From positions 1 through 64,000 of the forward strand of contig NZ_CAJKOX010000023.1 of assembly GCF_905201705.1 (NCBI RefSeq): 64,000 bases of DNA, given 5' to 3'. Both the position numbers and the translations under genes were made by a program. The DNA comes from an uncultured Marvinbryantia sp. (lineage in GTDB: Bacteria; Bacillota; Clostridia; Lachnospirales; Lachnospiraceae). Under the pieces are notes generated by a model. That model saw nothing but the letters and a program-made list of their open reading frames with translations. It was not told the origin of the DNA and did not search any database. This document shows positions 53,951 to 62,864 of this stretch, piece after piece. The first letter of the stretch is position 1. Every line of letters starts with the position of its first letter.

Positions 53951-55821
53951 TTATTCGAATTTCCTGTCATAAAGCAGCGCAGCGATCAGCACAACGAAAC
54001 AGGAACCGGCGTTGTGTACCAGCGCTCCGGTGGTGGGTGTTAATACTTCCATGAGCGACAGCACGATCGCCACAAAGTTAATACACATAGACAGGGTAAT
54101 GCTGGCTTTGATGGTCTTAACCGTTGCATTAGACAGCCGCTTCAAATACGGAATTTTTGAAATGTCATCACTCATCAGGGCAACTTCCGCGGCGTCAACG
54201 GCAATGTCGCTTCCCATGCTTCCCATAGCCACGCTTACATCGGCGGTTTTCAAAGCCGGCGCATCGTTGACACCGTCGCCGATCATGCAGACCCTGTGAT
54301 TTTCTGCCTGCAATTTCTCAATGCTCTGCACTTTTTCTTCCGGCAAAAGTTCTGCCCGGACTTCAGAGATACCAACCTGCTGTGCAAAATAATCAGCCGT
54401 TTTTTGATGATCGCCGGTAAGCAAAACAGTACGGATGTGCATATCCGAAAGACGGGAAACCATGTCTTTCGCTTCCGGACGCAGCACATCAGAAAGTGCG
54501 ATAACACCGATACTTTTTTGGCCTTCCGCTACAAGAATAGAAGCCTTTCCCTGTGTACGCAGCCGTTCCAATGCGAAATGAACCCTGGTATCAATCGAAA
54601 CACCACTTTCGGTGAGATATTTTTCATTGCCGCAAAGCAGCCTGTGGTTGTCTATCTCTGCAAAAATCCCTTTGCCGGCAGTCATGCTGAAAGCAGTTGA
54701 TTCTGCCAATGGAATTTCTTTCGCCTTTGCATATGCAACAATCGCTTTTCCCAGCGGGTGCTCGCTTTTGGCTTCAGCGGAAGCGGCCAGAGAAAGCAAG
54801 TCTGTTTCACTGATCGCCTCATCAAAAGAAATTATATCGCTGACATCTAAGCGGCCATAGGTTAAAGTACCGGTTTTATCAAAAGCAATCGTATCCACCT
54901 TTCCCATTTTTTCAAGGGCCTCTCCGGACTTGATGATCACACCATGTTTTGTTGCCTGACCGATTGCTGCCATGATTGCGGTAGGCGTTGCCAATACAAG
55001 GGCGCAGGGGCAGAACACAACTAACACGGTGACTGCGGTAATAATATTCCCGGTGAATACATAGGCCCAAATTGCGATAAGCAGGGCAACAGGAACCAGC
55101 CAGCTTGCAGCCCTGTCGGCGATTCTCTGCATGGGAGCCTGTTTATTCTCTGCGTCCTGCACCATGCGGATCATTGTTTGCAAAGAACTGTTTTCTCCCA
55201 CTTTTGTTGCCGAAATATCAATCGAACCAAAGCGGTTGATGGTACCGCAAAACACTTCTTCCCCCACACCTTTGTCCACCGGAAGGGATTCTCCTGTCAT
55301 AATAGACTGGTCAACCGAGGTTTCGCCATTTATGATCGTTCCGTCAACCGGGATCGTTTCGCCGGGCAGAATACGCAGCAGATCTCCCTGCCGGATTTCC
55401 TCTGCCGGTATCATTTCTTCTTTCCCGTCATTTAGCTTGCGTCCCTTTGTCGGCGCAAGACGAATCAGCTTTTTGAGGCCTTTTTTGCCCGGTTGGTTGT
55501 GGCTTCCTCCAAAAGCGCGCCGACTGCCATAATGAACACAACTTCTCCTGCCGCAAACAAATCTCCGATTGCAATAGCGGCGAACATGGCGATGCAAATC
55601 AAAAGAGCAGATGATATTTTGCTGATACCGGGATTGTGGATCATTCGCCATATTGCCAGATACAAAAGCGGTATGCCGCTTATGATAATGGTCGCCCATG
55701 CGGGGGCAACAGGCAGGTTTACGCCTGCTTTTGGCAGGACAAAGCTGAAAATTAAAAAGACGCCGCCGATCATTGTCATAGGCCATCCCGCCAGAAAATT
55801 ATTGAGCTTCTTTAACATCAT
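53951..55821 (-). CDS. Heavy-metal P1B-type ATPase in two frames joined by a -1 shift
   Basis: The first frame (55821 to stop at 55465) gives the N-terminal helices (GISKISSALLICIAMFAAIAIGDL, then EEATTNRAKK). The second frame holds the rest: TGESLPVD, CPCALVLATPTA, DKTGTLTYG, SEHPLGKA, GDGVNDAPAL. A -1 slip at A-AAA-AAG (55480-55486) continues AKK directly into GLKKLIRLAP and gives a 623-residue protein with all catalytic motifs. There is no N-terminal metal-binding domain. The CPC motif and last helices resemble Zn/Cd-type exporters. The alternative is a plain one-base deletion. A TetR gene is divergent and likely regulates it. GGAGG precedes the ATG. Confidence 0.8.
55480..55486 (-). other. 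A-AAA-AAG slippery heptamer
   Basis: On the minus strand GCA-AAA-AAG is a classical -1 slippery site. Slipping restores the conserved P-type ATPase reading exactly. An SD-like GGAGG lies about 19 bases upstream, and a 6-bp hairpin (CTTGCG/CGCAAG) begins about 21 bases downstream; both are further away than in dnaX. Zero-frame readers stop at 55465 and would yield a 118-residue membrane fragment. Confidence 0.55.
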
Positions 55822-55871
55822 AATTCCTCCGATCCATAGCGAACCTGCTTGACACTTGCCTGCAGCTGCCG

Positions 55872-55914
55872 TACAATAAATTCAATAACGAACACTTTGT
55901 TCTCTTTTATTGTA
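55872..55914. promoter_or_regulatory. Long dyad operator between the ATPase and TetR genes
   Basis: Outer arms TACAATAAA (55872-55880) and TTTATTGTA (55906-55914) enclose an inner dyad GAACA/TGTTC (55890-55902). This nested symmetry between divergent genes is a likely TetR binding site controlling the metal ATPase. Confidence 0.7.
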
Positions 55915-56011
55915 AGCAGGGAACAAATGAAATACAACGGATAATATTGTCCCCGTGTTTCGTATGGAACATTTTTGAAAAATTGTACGGAAAGAGGTAG
56001 CTATTTAAGAA

Positions 56012-56575
56012 ATGGACAGACGACAGCAGAAAACAAGGGCAGCTATTTTTTCTGCATTCAGTACGCTCCTGGCGGAAAAAAGCTATAACAAAATTACGGT
56101 ACAGGAAATTATTGATACTGCAAATGTTGGCCGGACAACATTTTATGCACACTTTGAAACAAAAGACGATCTGCTGAAAGCCTTATGTGAAGAACTTTTC
56201 GGCCATATTATCAGCAGCGCAATGGATCGCACCCACACGCACGGATTATATTCCGACAGAAATGCGCCGGAGTCTGTATTCTGTCATTTATTACATCACC
56301 TGCAGGAAGATGAAAATAATATCCTCGAATTGCTTTCCTGCGAAAGCAGCGAACTTTTCCTGCGGTATTTTAAAGACAGCTTAAACGAATTGATACAAGA
56401 TCAGTTTGTCAATCAAAACAGGAAAAACAATACGAATATTCCGCAGGACTTTCTAGTCAACCATATTTCCGGCAGCTTTGTAGAAATGGTGCTGTGGTGG
56501 ATTAAAGGCCGAATGAAGCAAACGCCAGAGGAATTAGACCGATATTTCCGGGCAGTCATTGAGCCGATCCTGTAG
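56012..56575 (+). CDS. TetR-family transcriptional regulator
   Basis: The protein has 187 residues. The N-terminal HTH reads KTRAAIFSAFSTLLAEKSYNKITVQEIIDTANVGRTTFYAHF. The helical ligand domain is divergent (HTHGLYS, with several His and Cys residues that could bind metal). It is divergent from the P-type ATPase with a nested palindrome between them, so it probably senses a metal or another toxic ligand and represses the pump. The ligand is inferred from context only. Confidence 0.92.
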   Translation: MDRRQQKTRAAIFSAFSTLLAEKSYNKITVQEIIDTANVGRTTFYAHFETKDDLLKALCEELFGHIISSAMDRTHTHGLYSDRNAPESVFCHLLHHLQEDENNILELLSCESSELFLRYFKDSLNELIQDQFVNQNRKNNTNIPQDFLVNHISGSFVEMVLWWIKGRMKQTPEELDRYFRAVIEPIL

Positions 56576-56654
56576 TTTTTGAGCATAGTGAAATTTTCTT
56601 CCCAAAAGGCAGTCTGTGAACGTCGCCGGAGATATAGAATCAGCCGGATCGTGT

Positions 56655-58244
56655 TCAGAGAGGGATTCTGGCGGAAAAGGTTGTCCATCCGCCGCGGCTT
56701 TCCACAAGAATTTCACCGCCATGCTTTTCAGCGATGGATTTTGCGATCGCAAGTCCAAGCCCGAAGCCGCCGCTCGCGCGGTTTCGTGATTTATCGGTGC
56801 GGTAAAAACGGTCAAAAATTTTCTCCAGCTCTTCTCTGGGGATTTCTGCGCCGGTGTTGGAAACCTCCAGAAGCGCAATGCGCCGGGGGCGGCGTCTGAG
56901 GGTGAGGCTGCGTCCCTCCGAGACCGTGCAGCTCTGCAGGGTGATTCGCACGCTGCCGTTCGGGGAGGTGTACTTCATGGCGTTGTCCAGCAAAATAGCG
57001 GCAAGCTGGCGGATTTCTGTCTCGCAGCCTGTGCAGCAAAGATTTTCCGCGATGGCGACGTCATAGGAGATGCCGTGCTCAAACGCAAGGCTCTCAAATG
57101 ACAGCGCCGTGCCAAGCAGCGCGCTGCTCAGGTCAAATTCACAAAAGTGTGCGCTATCTCCGACTGTCGATTCCTCGGAGCTTATACGGGAAAGCGTCAG
57201 AAGATTTGTGATAAGTGCGGTCATGCGCTGCCCCTCCGCTTCAATATAATCCATCCATTTATTTTCCCCGATTTCTGTGCGAAGAAGATCAATATTTGCA
57301 TTAATTACCGTGATCGGTGTTTTCAGCTCATGACTTGCGTCTGATATAAATTGTTTTTGCTTATTAAATGCGTCCCTGACAGGCAGCACAATTCTGCGCG
57401 AGAGTATTCGCGCCGCCAGAAAGAACAGCACCATCAGAAAAAGGCACAGCGTCAGAGAGCGCACAAAAGAAGCAAGAAAACGGCTCTGCGCAAGACTTTT
57501 CAGAAAAACAATTTCTTTTTTGTCCGGGAGCGTTTTTACAAGAAACCGAAGATCTTTATACATTCCTTCCTGCTCGCCGGACGCAAGCAACTCCTGTGCG
57601 ATAGCAGTAATTTCCTCTTCTGTATAGGCAGCGTTTTCGTAGGCTGTGACTGTCACTGTGCCGTCGGCGGAAATCTGCACAATATAGCTGTTGTAAAATT
57701 CGTGGAGCGTTTCATCCCCTTTCTTCTGATCCTGCGCGTCGGATGTTTTAGACAGATCCTGTGCGTCGGATGTTTCTGCTTCCGGTTCCGCTGTGAGGGC
57801 AGAATCGTGCTTTGGTTCCGCCATGTCGATTTGCGGAAGGCCGGGATCTGGCTCCATCATGTCAATTTGCGGGAGCGTGGAATTTGATTCCGCCATGTTG
57901 ATTTGCGGAAGGCTGGGATCTGGCTCCGCCATGTCGATTTGCGGAAGGCTGGGATCTGGCTCCGCCATGTCGATTTGCGGAAGGCTGGGATCTGACTCCA
58001 TCACGTCAATTTGCGGAAGGCTGGGATCCGGCTCTGGCGCGGCGTTCTCTGCGGAAAGTGATTTGGGCTGCAGATTATCCGGCGCTTTTTTCGTATAGGT
58101 TCCTATTCTCTGAAGAAATGTGCGTTCCTGTGCAACGAGTGACTGGTAATTTGTGACATTGATCGTCAGAAAAATGCCAAGCGTCGTCACTGTCAGAATG
58201 AGAAAGATTGTCCATTGAATTTTCCGTTCCAGTTTTTTAATCAT
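56655..58244 (-). CDS. Sensor histidine kinase with repeat-bearing sensor region
   Basis: The protein has 529 residues. A first membrane helix (about 12-32), an extracytoplasmic region of about 225 residues, a second helix (about 262-285), HisKA with SDASHELKTPITVINANIDLL and HATPase with LLDNAMKYTSPNG and GFGLGLAIAKSIAEKHGG are visible. No HAMP is obvious. Residues 73-144 are six tandem 12-residue units (DPSLPQIDMAEP type). Such repeats are unusual in a kinase sensor and give a flexible proline-rich arm. It overlaps the response regulator gene by four bases. Confidence 0.93.
   Translation of the reverse strand: MIKKLERKIQWTIFLILTVTTLGIFLTINVTNYQSLVAQERTFLQRIGTYTKKAPDNLQPKSLSAENAAPEPDPSLPQIDVMESDPSLPQIDMAEPDPSLPQIDMAEPDPSLPQINMAESNSTLPQIDMMEPDPGLPQIDMAEPKHDSALTAEPEAETSDAQDLSKTSDAQDQKKGDETLHEFYNSYIVQISADGTVTVTAYENAAYTEEEITAIAQELLASGEQEGMYKDLRFLVKTLPDKKEIVFLKSLAQSRFLASFVRSLTLCLFLMVLFFLAARILSRRIVLPVRDAFNKQKQFISDASHELKTPITVINANIDLLRTEIGENKWMDYIEAEGQRMTALITNLLTLSRISSEESTVGDSAHFCEFDLSSALLGTALSFESLAFEHGISYDVAIAENLCCTGCETEIRQLAAILLDNAMKYTSPNGSVRITLQSCTVSEGRSLTLRRRPRRIALLEVSNTGAEIPREELEKIFDRFYRTDKSRNRASGGFGLGLAIAKSIAEKHGGEILVESRGGWTTFSARIPL
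57813..58028 (-). repeat. Six 36-bp tandem repeats in a kinase sensor region
   Basis: Each unit encodes twelve residues of the form DPSLPQIDMAEP. Units are near-identical at DNA level, with CTGGGATC and CGATTTGCGGAAGG recurring on the plus strand. The frame is kept, so copy-number changes would lengthen or shorten the outer arm without breaking the protein. Confidence 0.92.
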
Positions 58245-58930
58245 AAATCTGCACCTGCTTCCTGGAGACTGTAGCCGATGCCGCGGATGGCGCGTATCTC
58301 TACATGCGCACCGGTGTGTTTCAGCTTTTTGCGCAGGAAAGAGATATACACATCCACGTTATTGTACTCCACTTCCGAATCATAGCCCCATATTTTTTCT
58401 GTGATCTGGCTTCTGGAAATCACCTGCTTCGGATTTCGCATCAGATATTCCATAAGTTGAAATTCCTTGCTCCCAAGCGTCAGCGTATGTGATGTGGCAG
58501 ATGAGGAAAGCGTGAACGTGCGTATATTTAAGTAAAGGTCACAAAAAACAAGCTCATCCCGGACAACCTCGCCGTGGCGTCTGGTGACGGCGCGGATTCT
58601 TGCAAATAATTCCTTCATCTGGAACGGTTTCGTCAGATAATCATCCGCACCAAAATCGAGCCCGGTAATTTTGTCCTCCAGCTCGGACTTTGCCGACAAA
58701 ATAATAACCGCAGATCCTATTTTTTCCCGGCGAATCTGCTGCAGAACCTGATAGCCGTCCATTCCGGGCAGCATCAGATCCAGAATGATCACGTCATAGC
58801 GGCTGCTGAGTGCAAGCTCAAGACCGCTGATGCCATCGGAAGCGCTGTCTGTCGGATAGCCTTCTTTTCTCAGGGCTGCGGTGAGCGCTTCTTTTAAATG
58901 CAGTTCGTCTTCGATTACCAATATGTTCAT
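58241..58930 (-). CDS. OmpR-family response regulator
   Basis: The protein has 229 residues. The receiver has IEDE, the phospho-Asp in VIILDLMLPGMDG and YLTKPF; the winged helix ends IRGIGYSL. The start at 58930 has AGGAGC upstream. It is translationally coupled with the kinase at 56655. The intergenic region on its 5' side carries 11-base direct repeats, the expected form of its operator, ahead of a divergent membrane-protein gene. Confidence 0.93.
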   Translation of the reverse strand: MNILVIEDELHLKEALTAALRKEGYPTDSASDGISGLELALSSRYDVIILDLMLPGMDGYQVLQQIRREKIGSAVIILSAKSELEDKITGLDFGADDYLTKPFQMKELFARIRAVTRRHGEVVRDELVFCDLYLNIRTFTLSSSATSHTLTLGSKEFQLMEYLMRNPKQVISRSQITEKIWGYDSEVEYNNVDVYISFLRKKLKHTGAHVEIRAIRGIGYSLQEAGADL

Positions 58931-58981
58931 GTATGTGCTCCTGGTATTAATTGTAATATTATATAACATATCACAACCAAA

Positions 58982-59028
58982 TTGAAAAAGGGTTGAAAAA
59001 AACGTATTTTTGTGAAAAATCTGTGAAA
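58982..59028. promoter_or_regulatory. 11-base direct repeats between the two-component genes and a membrane-protein gene
   Basis: TTGAAAAA occurs at 58982 and 58993, and TGTGAAA at 59011 and 59022; each pair is 11 bases apart. OmpR-type regulators bind direct repeats with one helical turn of spacing. The site is placed to act on both divergent units. Confidence 0.55.
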
Positions 59029-59132
59029 CCTTAGAGAAAATGATGTTTTCAATTTTTCTTCAAGAATTATTTTATATAAAGTGGTCAGATAAAATACGAA
59101 TAGATATAGAAGAGATATGAGGAGAGCAGGGC

Positions 59133-59879
59133 ATGGGCAGAGAGAGTAAAGAAAACAGAGAGAATAGAGAACGCAGAAAAGACAGAGAGAATAGAGGGAA
59201 CAGAGAAAACAGAGAGAGGACAGCGCATGTAAACAGGATACTGCGGCGCATCCTGGTGTTACTTATAATTATTTTTGCAGGTCTTTTGATTGCACGGTTT
59301 CAAAGCATGGGAAAGGATCCCACAGGAGAGATGGAAGCGACACAGGCGGAACGTACAGAAAACGCAGGGGAGACAGGAAACACAGCGGGAACAGAGAATG
59401 CAGAGACAACAGCGGTAGAATTATTTGGGAAAAGCCTGGATTCCAATAAGTTTCAGGAGCTTGCGCAGGATGAGGATGTGATTTTTGCAGTGATGTCCTC
59501 ATATTATAATGAGAAGAGTGATGCGGAAAAAGAATACAGCAATCTCCACACCTGGTCGCAGGCAGGGGTAACAGACGGCAGCTATTTCGTTTATGCCGCA
59601 TACGAGGTGTCACTGGAAGAAATTGACACATCGGTTCCGAGCCTTTCCTGGGCATATCTGCAGACAGACGAGGATGGGAGCCTGCAGTTCTCTGATGCTT
59701 CAGAGGATGAGCTGGTGCTGCAGCTCATTGAAAGCGTACGAAGCAGCGAAGAGGGACAGACATTGATTAATCTGGCGCAGCAGGCATATGAGGAAGCTGT
59801 GGAAAGTGACGCGGCGCTTGCGCAGTATATGAAAATGTACCAGGAAACTGAAGTGCAGCAGGAAGCAGAGGCTGCATAA
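59133..59879 (+). CDS. Single-pass membrane protein with charged N-terminus, unknown function
   Basis: The protein has 248 residues. A highly charged start of RE, NRE and RK repeats (about 1-35) precedes one membrane helix (ILVLLIIIFAGLLIARF). A Thr/Glu-rich linker (about 60-92) and an outer domain follow, with FAVMSSYYNEKSDAEKEY and FVYAAYEVSLEEIDTSVPSLSWAYL, similar in layout to SnoaL/NTF2-type folds. A GAGGAG site fixes the start. It is divergent from the two-component genes and shares their operator region, so it may be their target or an input to the kinase. Identity is not recognised. Confidence 0.75.
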   Translation: MGRESKENRENRERRKDRENRGNRENRERTAHVNRILRRILVLLIIIFAGLLIARFQSMGKDPTGEMEATQAERTENAGETGNTAGTENAETTAVELFGKSLDSNKFQELAQDEDVIFAVMSSYYNEKSDAEKEYSNLHTWSQAGVTDGSYFVYAAYEVSLEEIDTSVPSLSWAYLQTDEDGSLQFSDASEDELVLQLIESVRSSEEGQTLINLAQQAYEEAVESDAALAQYMKMYQETEVQQEAEAA

Positions 59880-59893
59880 ATCATAAGAATAAA

Positions 59894-59961
59894 TTTACAC
59901 ATATTTTTTACGTGACATTTACAGTCGGAGGATATTGCAATTTACATATCATCACTAAAAT
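59894..59961 (+). promoter_or_regulatory. PHO-box promoter of the alkaline phosphatase gene
   Basis: TTTACA (59894), TTTACG (59907), TTTACA (59918) and TTTACA (59941) are spaced near multiples of 11 bases. TAAAAT at 59956 begins nine bases after the last repeat. The pattern matches those before phoU and the small gene at 30177, and the downstream enzyme is a classic Pho-regulon member. Confidence 0.72.
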
Positions 59962-60073
59962 AATATCGTACACAGCGCAGAGCACGATGTTCTGAAAGAC
60001 AGAAGAAATCAGGTAATGCAATAGGCTTCAGAACGTGCCATATGCGCAAAAAACATTATTTTAGGAGGATATG

Positions 60074-61570
60074 ATGAAGAAAAAGCAGATTATGGCAATG
60101 TTATTATCCATGTGCATGGCAGTTCCGGCGATCGCAGGGATTCCGGCAGTCAGCGCAGGGGCGGCAGAGGAAGCGGCAGCGCCGAAGTATATTTTCCTGT
60201 TTATCGGAGACGGTATGAGCTTTCCGCAGATCCAGACGACGGCAGATTATCTTGGGACAACCGCAAGCGACGGCGGGATCGAGACGACAGCACTTTCCTT
60301 TATGAATTTTCCGGTGGTAGGCACAGCGCAGACCTTTGACAGTACCTCATTCGCACCGGATTCCGCGTCGACAGCGACCTCTATCGCGACGGGAAACAAG
60401 ACCTACAGCGGTACGATCAATATGGATACGACGATGACGATTCCGTTTGAGACGATCGCGGAAAAGCTGAAGGCTCAGAAGGACTACAAAATAGGAATTG
60501 TTACGAGCGTAAACTTAAACCATGCAACTCCGGCGGCATTTTATGCACACCAGGCATCCAGAAACAGTTATTATGATATTTCCATGGAGCTTGTTGAGAG
60601 TGGATTTGATTATTTCGCAGGCGGCGCGCTGCTCGATCCGACAGGAAAAGAGGACGATCCGAAAGACGATGCATATCAGGTAGCGGAAAGCGCGGGCTAC
60701 AAGGTTATCAAAACACAGGCTGAGGCAGAAGCACTCACTGCTGAAGATGGCAAGGCAATTGTGGTTGCCGAGACGCTGGCGGATTCCGATGCGATGTCTT
60801 ATGACCTGGATGCGGCAGAGGGCGAATGGCAGCTGAAAGATTATGTGGACAAGGGAATAGAAGTACTTGACAACGAAAACGGCTTTTTCATGATGGTAGA
60901 AGGCGGAAAGATCGACTGGGCATGTCACGCAAATGACGCTGGTTCGACGATCAATGACACATATGCATTAAGTGAAGCAGTGGCGAGCGCAGTGGAATTT
61001 TACAACGAGCATCCGGAAGAGACGCTGATTCTGGTAACAGGCGACCATGAAACCGGCGGTCTGACGATTGGTTTTGCAGGTACAGATTATGATACATATC
61101 TCACAAATCTGACGAACCAGAAGATTTCTTATGCAAAGTTTGACTCGGATTATGTGGCGGGATACAAGGAGAACCAGACACCGTTTGAAGAGGTGCTGAA
61201 AGACATTAAAGAAAATTTCGGACTTATGACGGCGGACGATCCGGATGCGACTGAGGATTCCAAACTGGTACTTACAGAATATGAGTATGGAAAACTGGAA
61301 GATGCGTATAACAGGACACTGGAATCAGGAAAAGGCAAGAAAGATGAAATGACCCAGGAAGAATATCTCCTGTACGGAACCTATGAGCCGCTTTCTGTAA
61401 CCATCACACATATTTTAAACAACAAATCCGGCATCAGCTTCTCGTCTTATGCGCATACCGGTCTTCCGGTTCCGGTATTTGCACTCGGCGCAGGGCAGGA
61501 CTTGTTTGAGGGCTATTACGATAATACGGATATTTACAACAATATGGCAGCCCTCACAGGTGTAGAGTAA
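60074..61570 (+). CDS. Secreted alkaline phosphatase
   Basis: The protein has 498 residues. A signal peptide (about 1-30, ending SAGAAE) precedes an alkaline phosphatase superfamily domain: FLFIGDGMSFPQ (metal-binding Asp), PDSASTATSIATG (nucleophile Ser near 98), EGGKIDWACHAND, and VTGDHETGG. It frees phosphate from organic esters outside the membrane. The ATG at 60074 is five bases from AGGAGG, a better fit than the ATG at 60071. The PHO-box promoter implies induction by phosphate starvation. YibE/F follows four bases later. Confidence 0.93.
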   Translation: MKKKQIMAMLLSMCMAVPAIAGIPAVSAGAAEEAAAPKYIFLFIGDGMSFPQIQTTADYLGTTASDGGIETTALSFMNFPVVGTAQTFDSTSFAPDSASTATSIATGNKTYSGTINMDTTMTIPFETIAEKLKAQKDYKIGIVTSVNLNHATPAAFYAHQASRNSYYDISMELVESGFDYFAGGALLDPTGKEDDPKDDAYQVAESAGYKVIKTQAEAEALTAEDGKAIVVAETLADSDAMSYDLDAAEGEWQLKDYVDKGIEVLDNENGFFMMVEGGKIDWACHANDAGSTINDTYALSEAVASAVEFYNEHPEETLILVTGDHETGGLTIGFAGTDYDTYLTNLTNQKISYAKFDSDYVAGYKENQTPFEEVLKDIKENFGLMTADDPDATEDSKLVLTEYEYGKLEDAYNRTLESGKGKKDEMTQEEYLLYGTYEPLSVTITHILNNKSGISFSSYAHTGLPVPVFALGAGQDLFEGYYDNTDIYNNMAALTGVE

Positions 61571-61574
61571 CTTA

Positions 61575-62720
61575 ATGAAGTTTTTTCAAAAGAGCAAAAA
61601 AGGGATCAGCTATCAGCTTCCGGTTGTTTTCAGCCTCCTGCTGATAGCGGTTCTTTTATTTCTGCCGACCGGATATGAGGATGCAGTCATTTATAAAGGA
61701 ACAGAGCGCTGCAGCGCAGAGGTTGTTTCGGTGGATGACAGCAAGATCATCAGTACCGGACTGATTAAATCCGGGGAGCAGAGCTGCAGGGTGCGGTTTG
61801 AGGGTGGAATGTTTCAAGGACAGGAGGCGGAAGGCGTAAATATGCTGACCGGTTCGCTGCAGACTGACAAAATTTTTGTGCCGGGCGACCGGGTATTGGT
61901 GGTGATCAGCCACAAGGGGGAAGAAATCCTCTCTGTCAATCTGATCGACCATTACCGCATCGATAAAGAAGCAATCCTTGCCGGATGCTTTGTAGTGTTA
62001 CTTTTTGTTTTCGCCGGGGTAAGCGGGATCCGCGCAATTTTGTCGTTTGTGCTGACGGTGCTGACCATATGGAAGGTACTGGTTCCGGCATATTTAAACG
62101 GTATGCAGCCGGTGCTGCTTGGCTTAGGTATCGTATTGTTTTTGACTATTATGATCATCACGCTGGTGTATGGGTTTGACCGGCGCTCGTTTGCAGCGGT
62201 GTCGGGTTCGTTTCTGGGGATTCTGACAACCTGCGTGCTCGGAATGATCTTCACGGACGCATTCCGCATTCACGGCGCGATCATGACGAATTCGGAAAGC
62301 CTCATCTATAGCGGCTATGAGCATTTGAATCTGACGCAGATTTTTATGGCAAGTATTTTTATCGGGGCTTCTGGCGCGGTGATGGATCTGTCGGTCGATA
62401 TCACCAGCGCTGTGCAGGAGGTTGTTCTCAAAAAGCCGGATATCACCAAAAAAGAAGCAATTCTCTCCGGTATGACCGTAGGCAGAGCTGCCATGGGGAC
62501 GATGACGACGACATTGCTTCTTGCATATTCCGGCGGGAGCATTGCGCTTTTGATGGTATTTATGGCGCAGGGAACGCCGCTGGACAACATTTTGAATTAT
62601 AAATACATTTCCTCAGAAATTCTGGATACTCTGGTCGGCAGCTTCGGGCTTGTGACAGTGGCGCCGTTTACGGCGCTGACAAGCGGTCTGGTGCTGGCGG
62701 GGAGAAAAGGAGAGCAGTAA
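61575..62720 (+). CDS. YibE/F-family membrane protein
   Basis: The protein has 381 residues. One N-terminal helix (about 15-33) is followed by an outer beta domain (about 40-125) and seven or so helices with GIRAILSFVLTVLTIWKVLVPAYLNGMQP and FIGASGAVMDLSVDITSAVQEV, hallmarks of YibE/F. The molecular role of this family is unknown. It starts four bases after the phosphatase stop without a clear ribosome site, so it is probably translated by coupling and belongs to the phosphate-starvation unit. Confidence 0.88.
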   Translation: MKFFQKSKKGISYQLPVVFSLLLIAVLLFLPTGYEDAVIYKGTERCSAEVVSVDDSKIISTGLIKSGEQSCRVRFEGGMFQGQEAEGVNMLTGSLQTDKIFVPGDRVLVVISHKGEEILSVNLIDHYRIDKEAILAGCFVVLLFVFAGVSGIRAILSFVLTVLTIWKVLVPAYLNGMQPVLLGLGIVLFLTIMIITLVYGFDRRSFAAVSGSFLGILTTCVLGMIFTDAFRIHGAIMTNSESLIYSGYEHLNLTQIFMASIFIGASGAVMDLSVDITSAVQEVVLKKPDITKKEAILSGMTVGRAAMGTMTTTLLLAYSGGSIALLMVFMAQGTPLDNILNYKYISSEILDTLVGSFGLVTVAPFTALTSGLVLAGRKGEQ

Positions 62721-62721
62721 A

Positions 62722-62760
62722 AAATTCCTGTGCAGCAAAAACCCCGCTGTACAGGAATTT
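62722..62760. terminator. Bidirectional hairpin terminator after YibE/F
   Basis: AAATTCCTGTGCAGC (62722-62736) pairs with GCTGTACAGGAATTT (62746-62760) with one mismatch. A-rich and T-rich ends allow use from either side, fitting the convergent histidine phosphatase gene. Its right arm is the first unit of the 17-base repeat array. Confidence 0.75.
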
Positions 62761-62864
62761 GTGCTGCACAGGAATTTATGCAGAATAGAAATTTGTGCTG
62801 CACAGGAATTTATGTAAAATAGAACTTTATGCAAAACAGGAATCCGTGCAGAACAGATCTTAAT
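62746..62864. repeat. Seven tandem 17-bp repeats
   Basis: Seven head-to-tail units of exactly 17 bases have the consensus GCWGMACAGGAATTTAT. Units two and four are identical; the last two are more diverged. The array starts in the terminator stem and ends inside the last codons and stop of the histidine phosphatase gene. Confidence 0.9.

Noticed and set aside
53728..54054. Plus-strand open frame of 108 codons at the ATPase end
   Set aside because: It has no ribosome site, and the opposite strand carries the cupin relic and the ATPase C-terminus, which explain the sequence.
55131..55532. Plus-strand frame of 133 codons opposite the P-type ATPase
   Set aside because: The minus strand here encodes conserved ATPase motifs (TGESLPVD), so this is a shadow.
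62746..62864. CRISPR-like array
   Set aside because: The units are contiguous 17-mers with no spacers and no cas genes are nearby.
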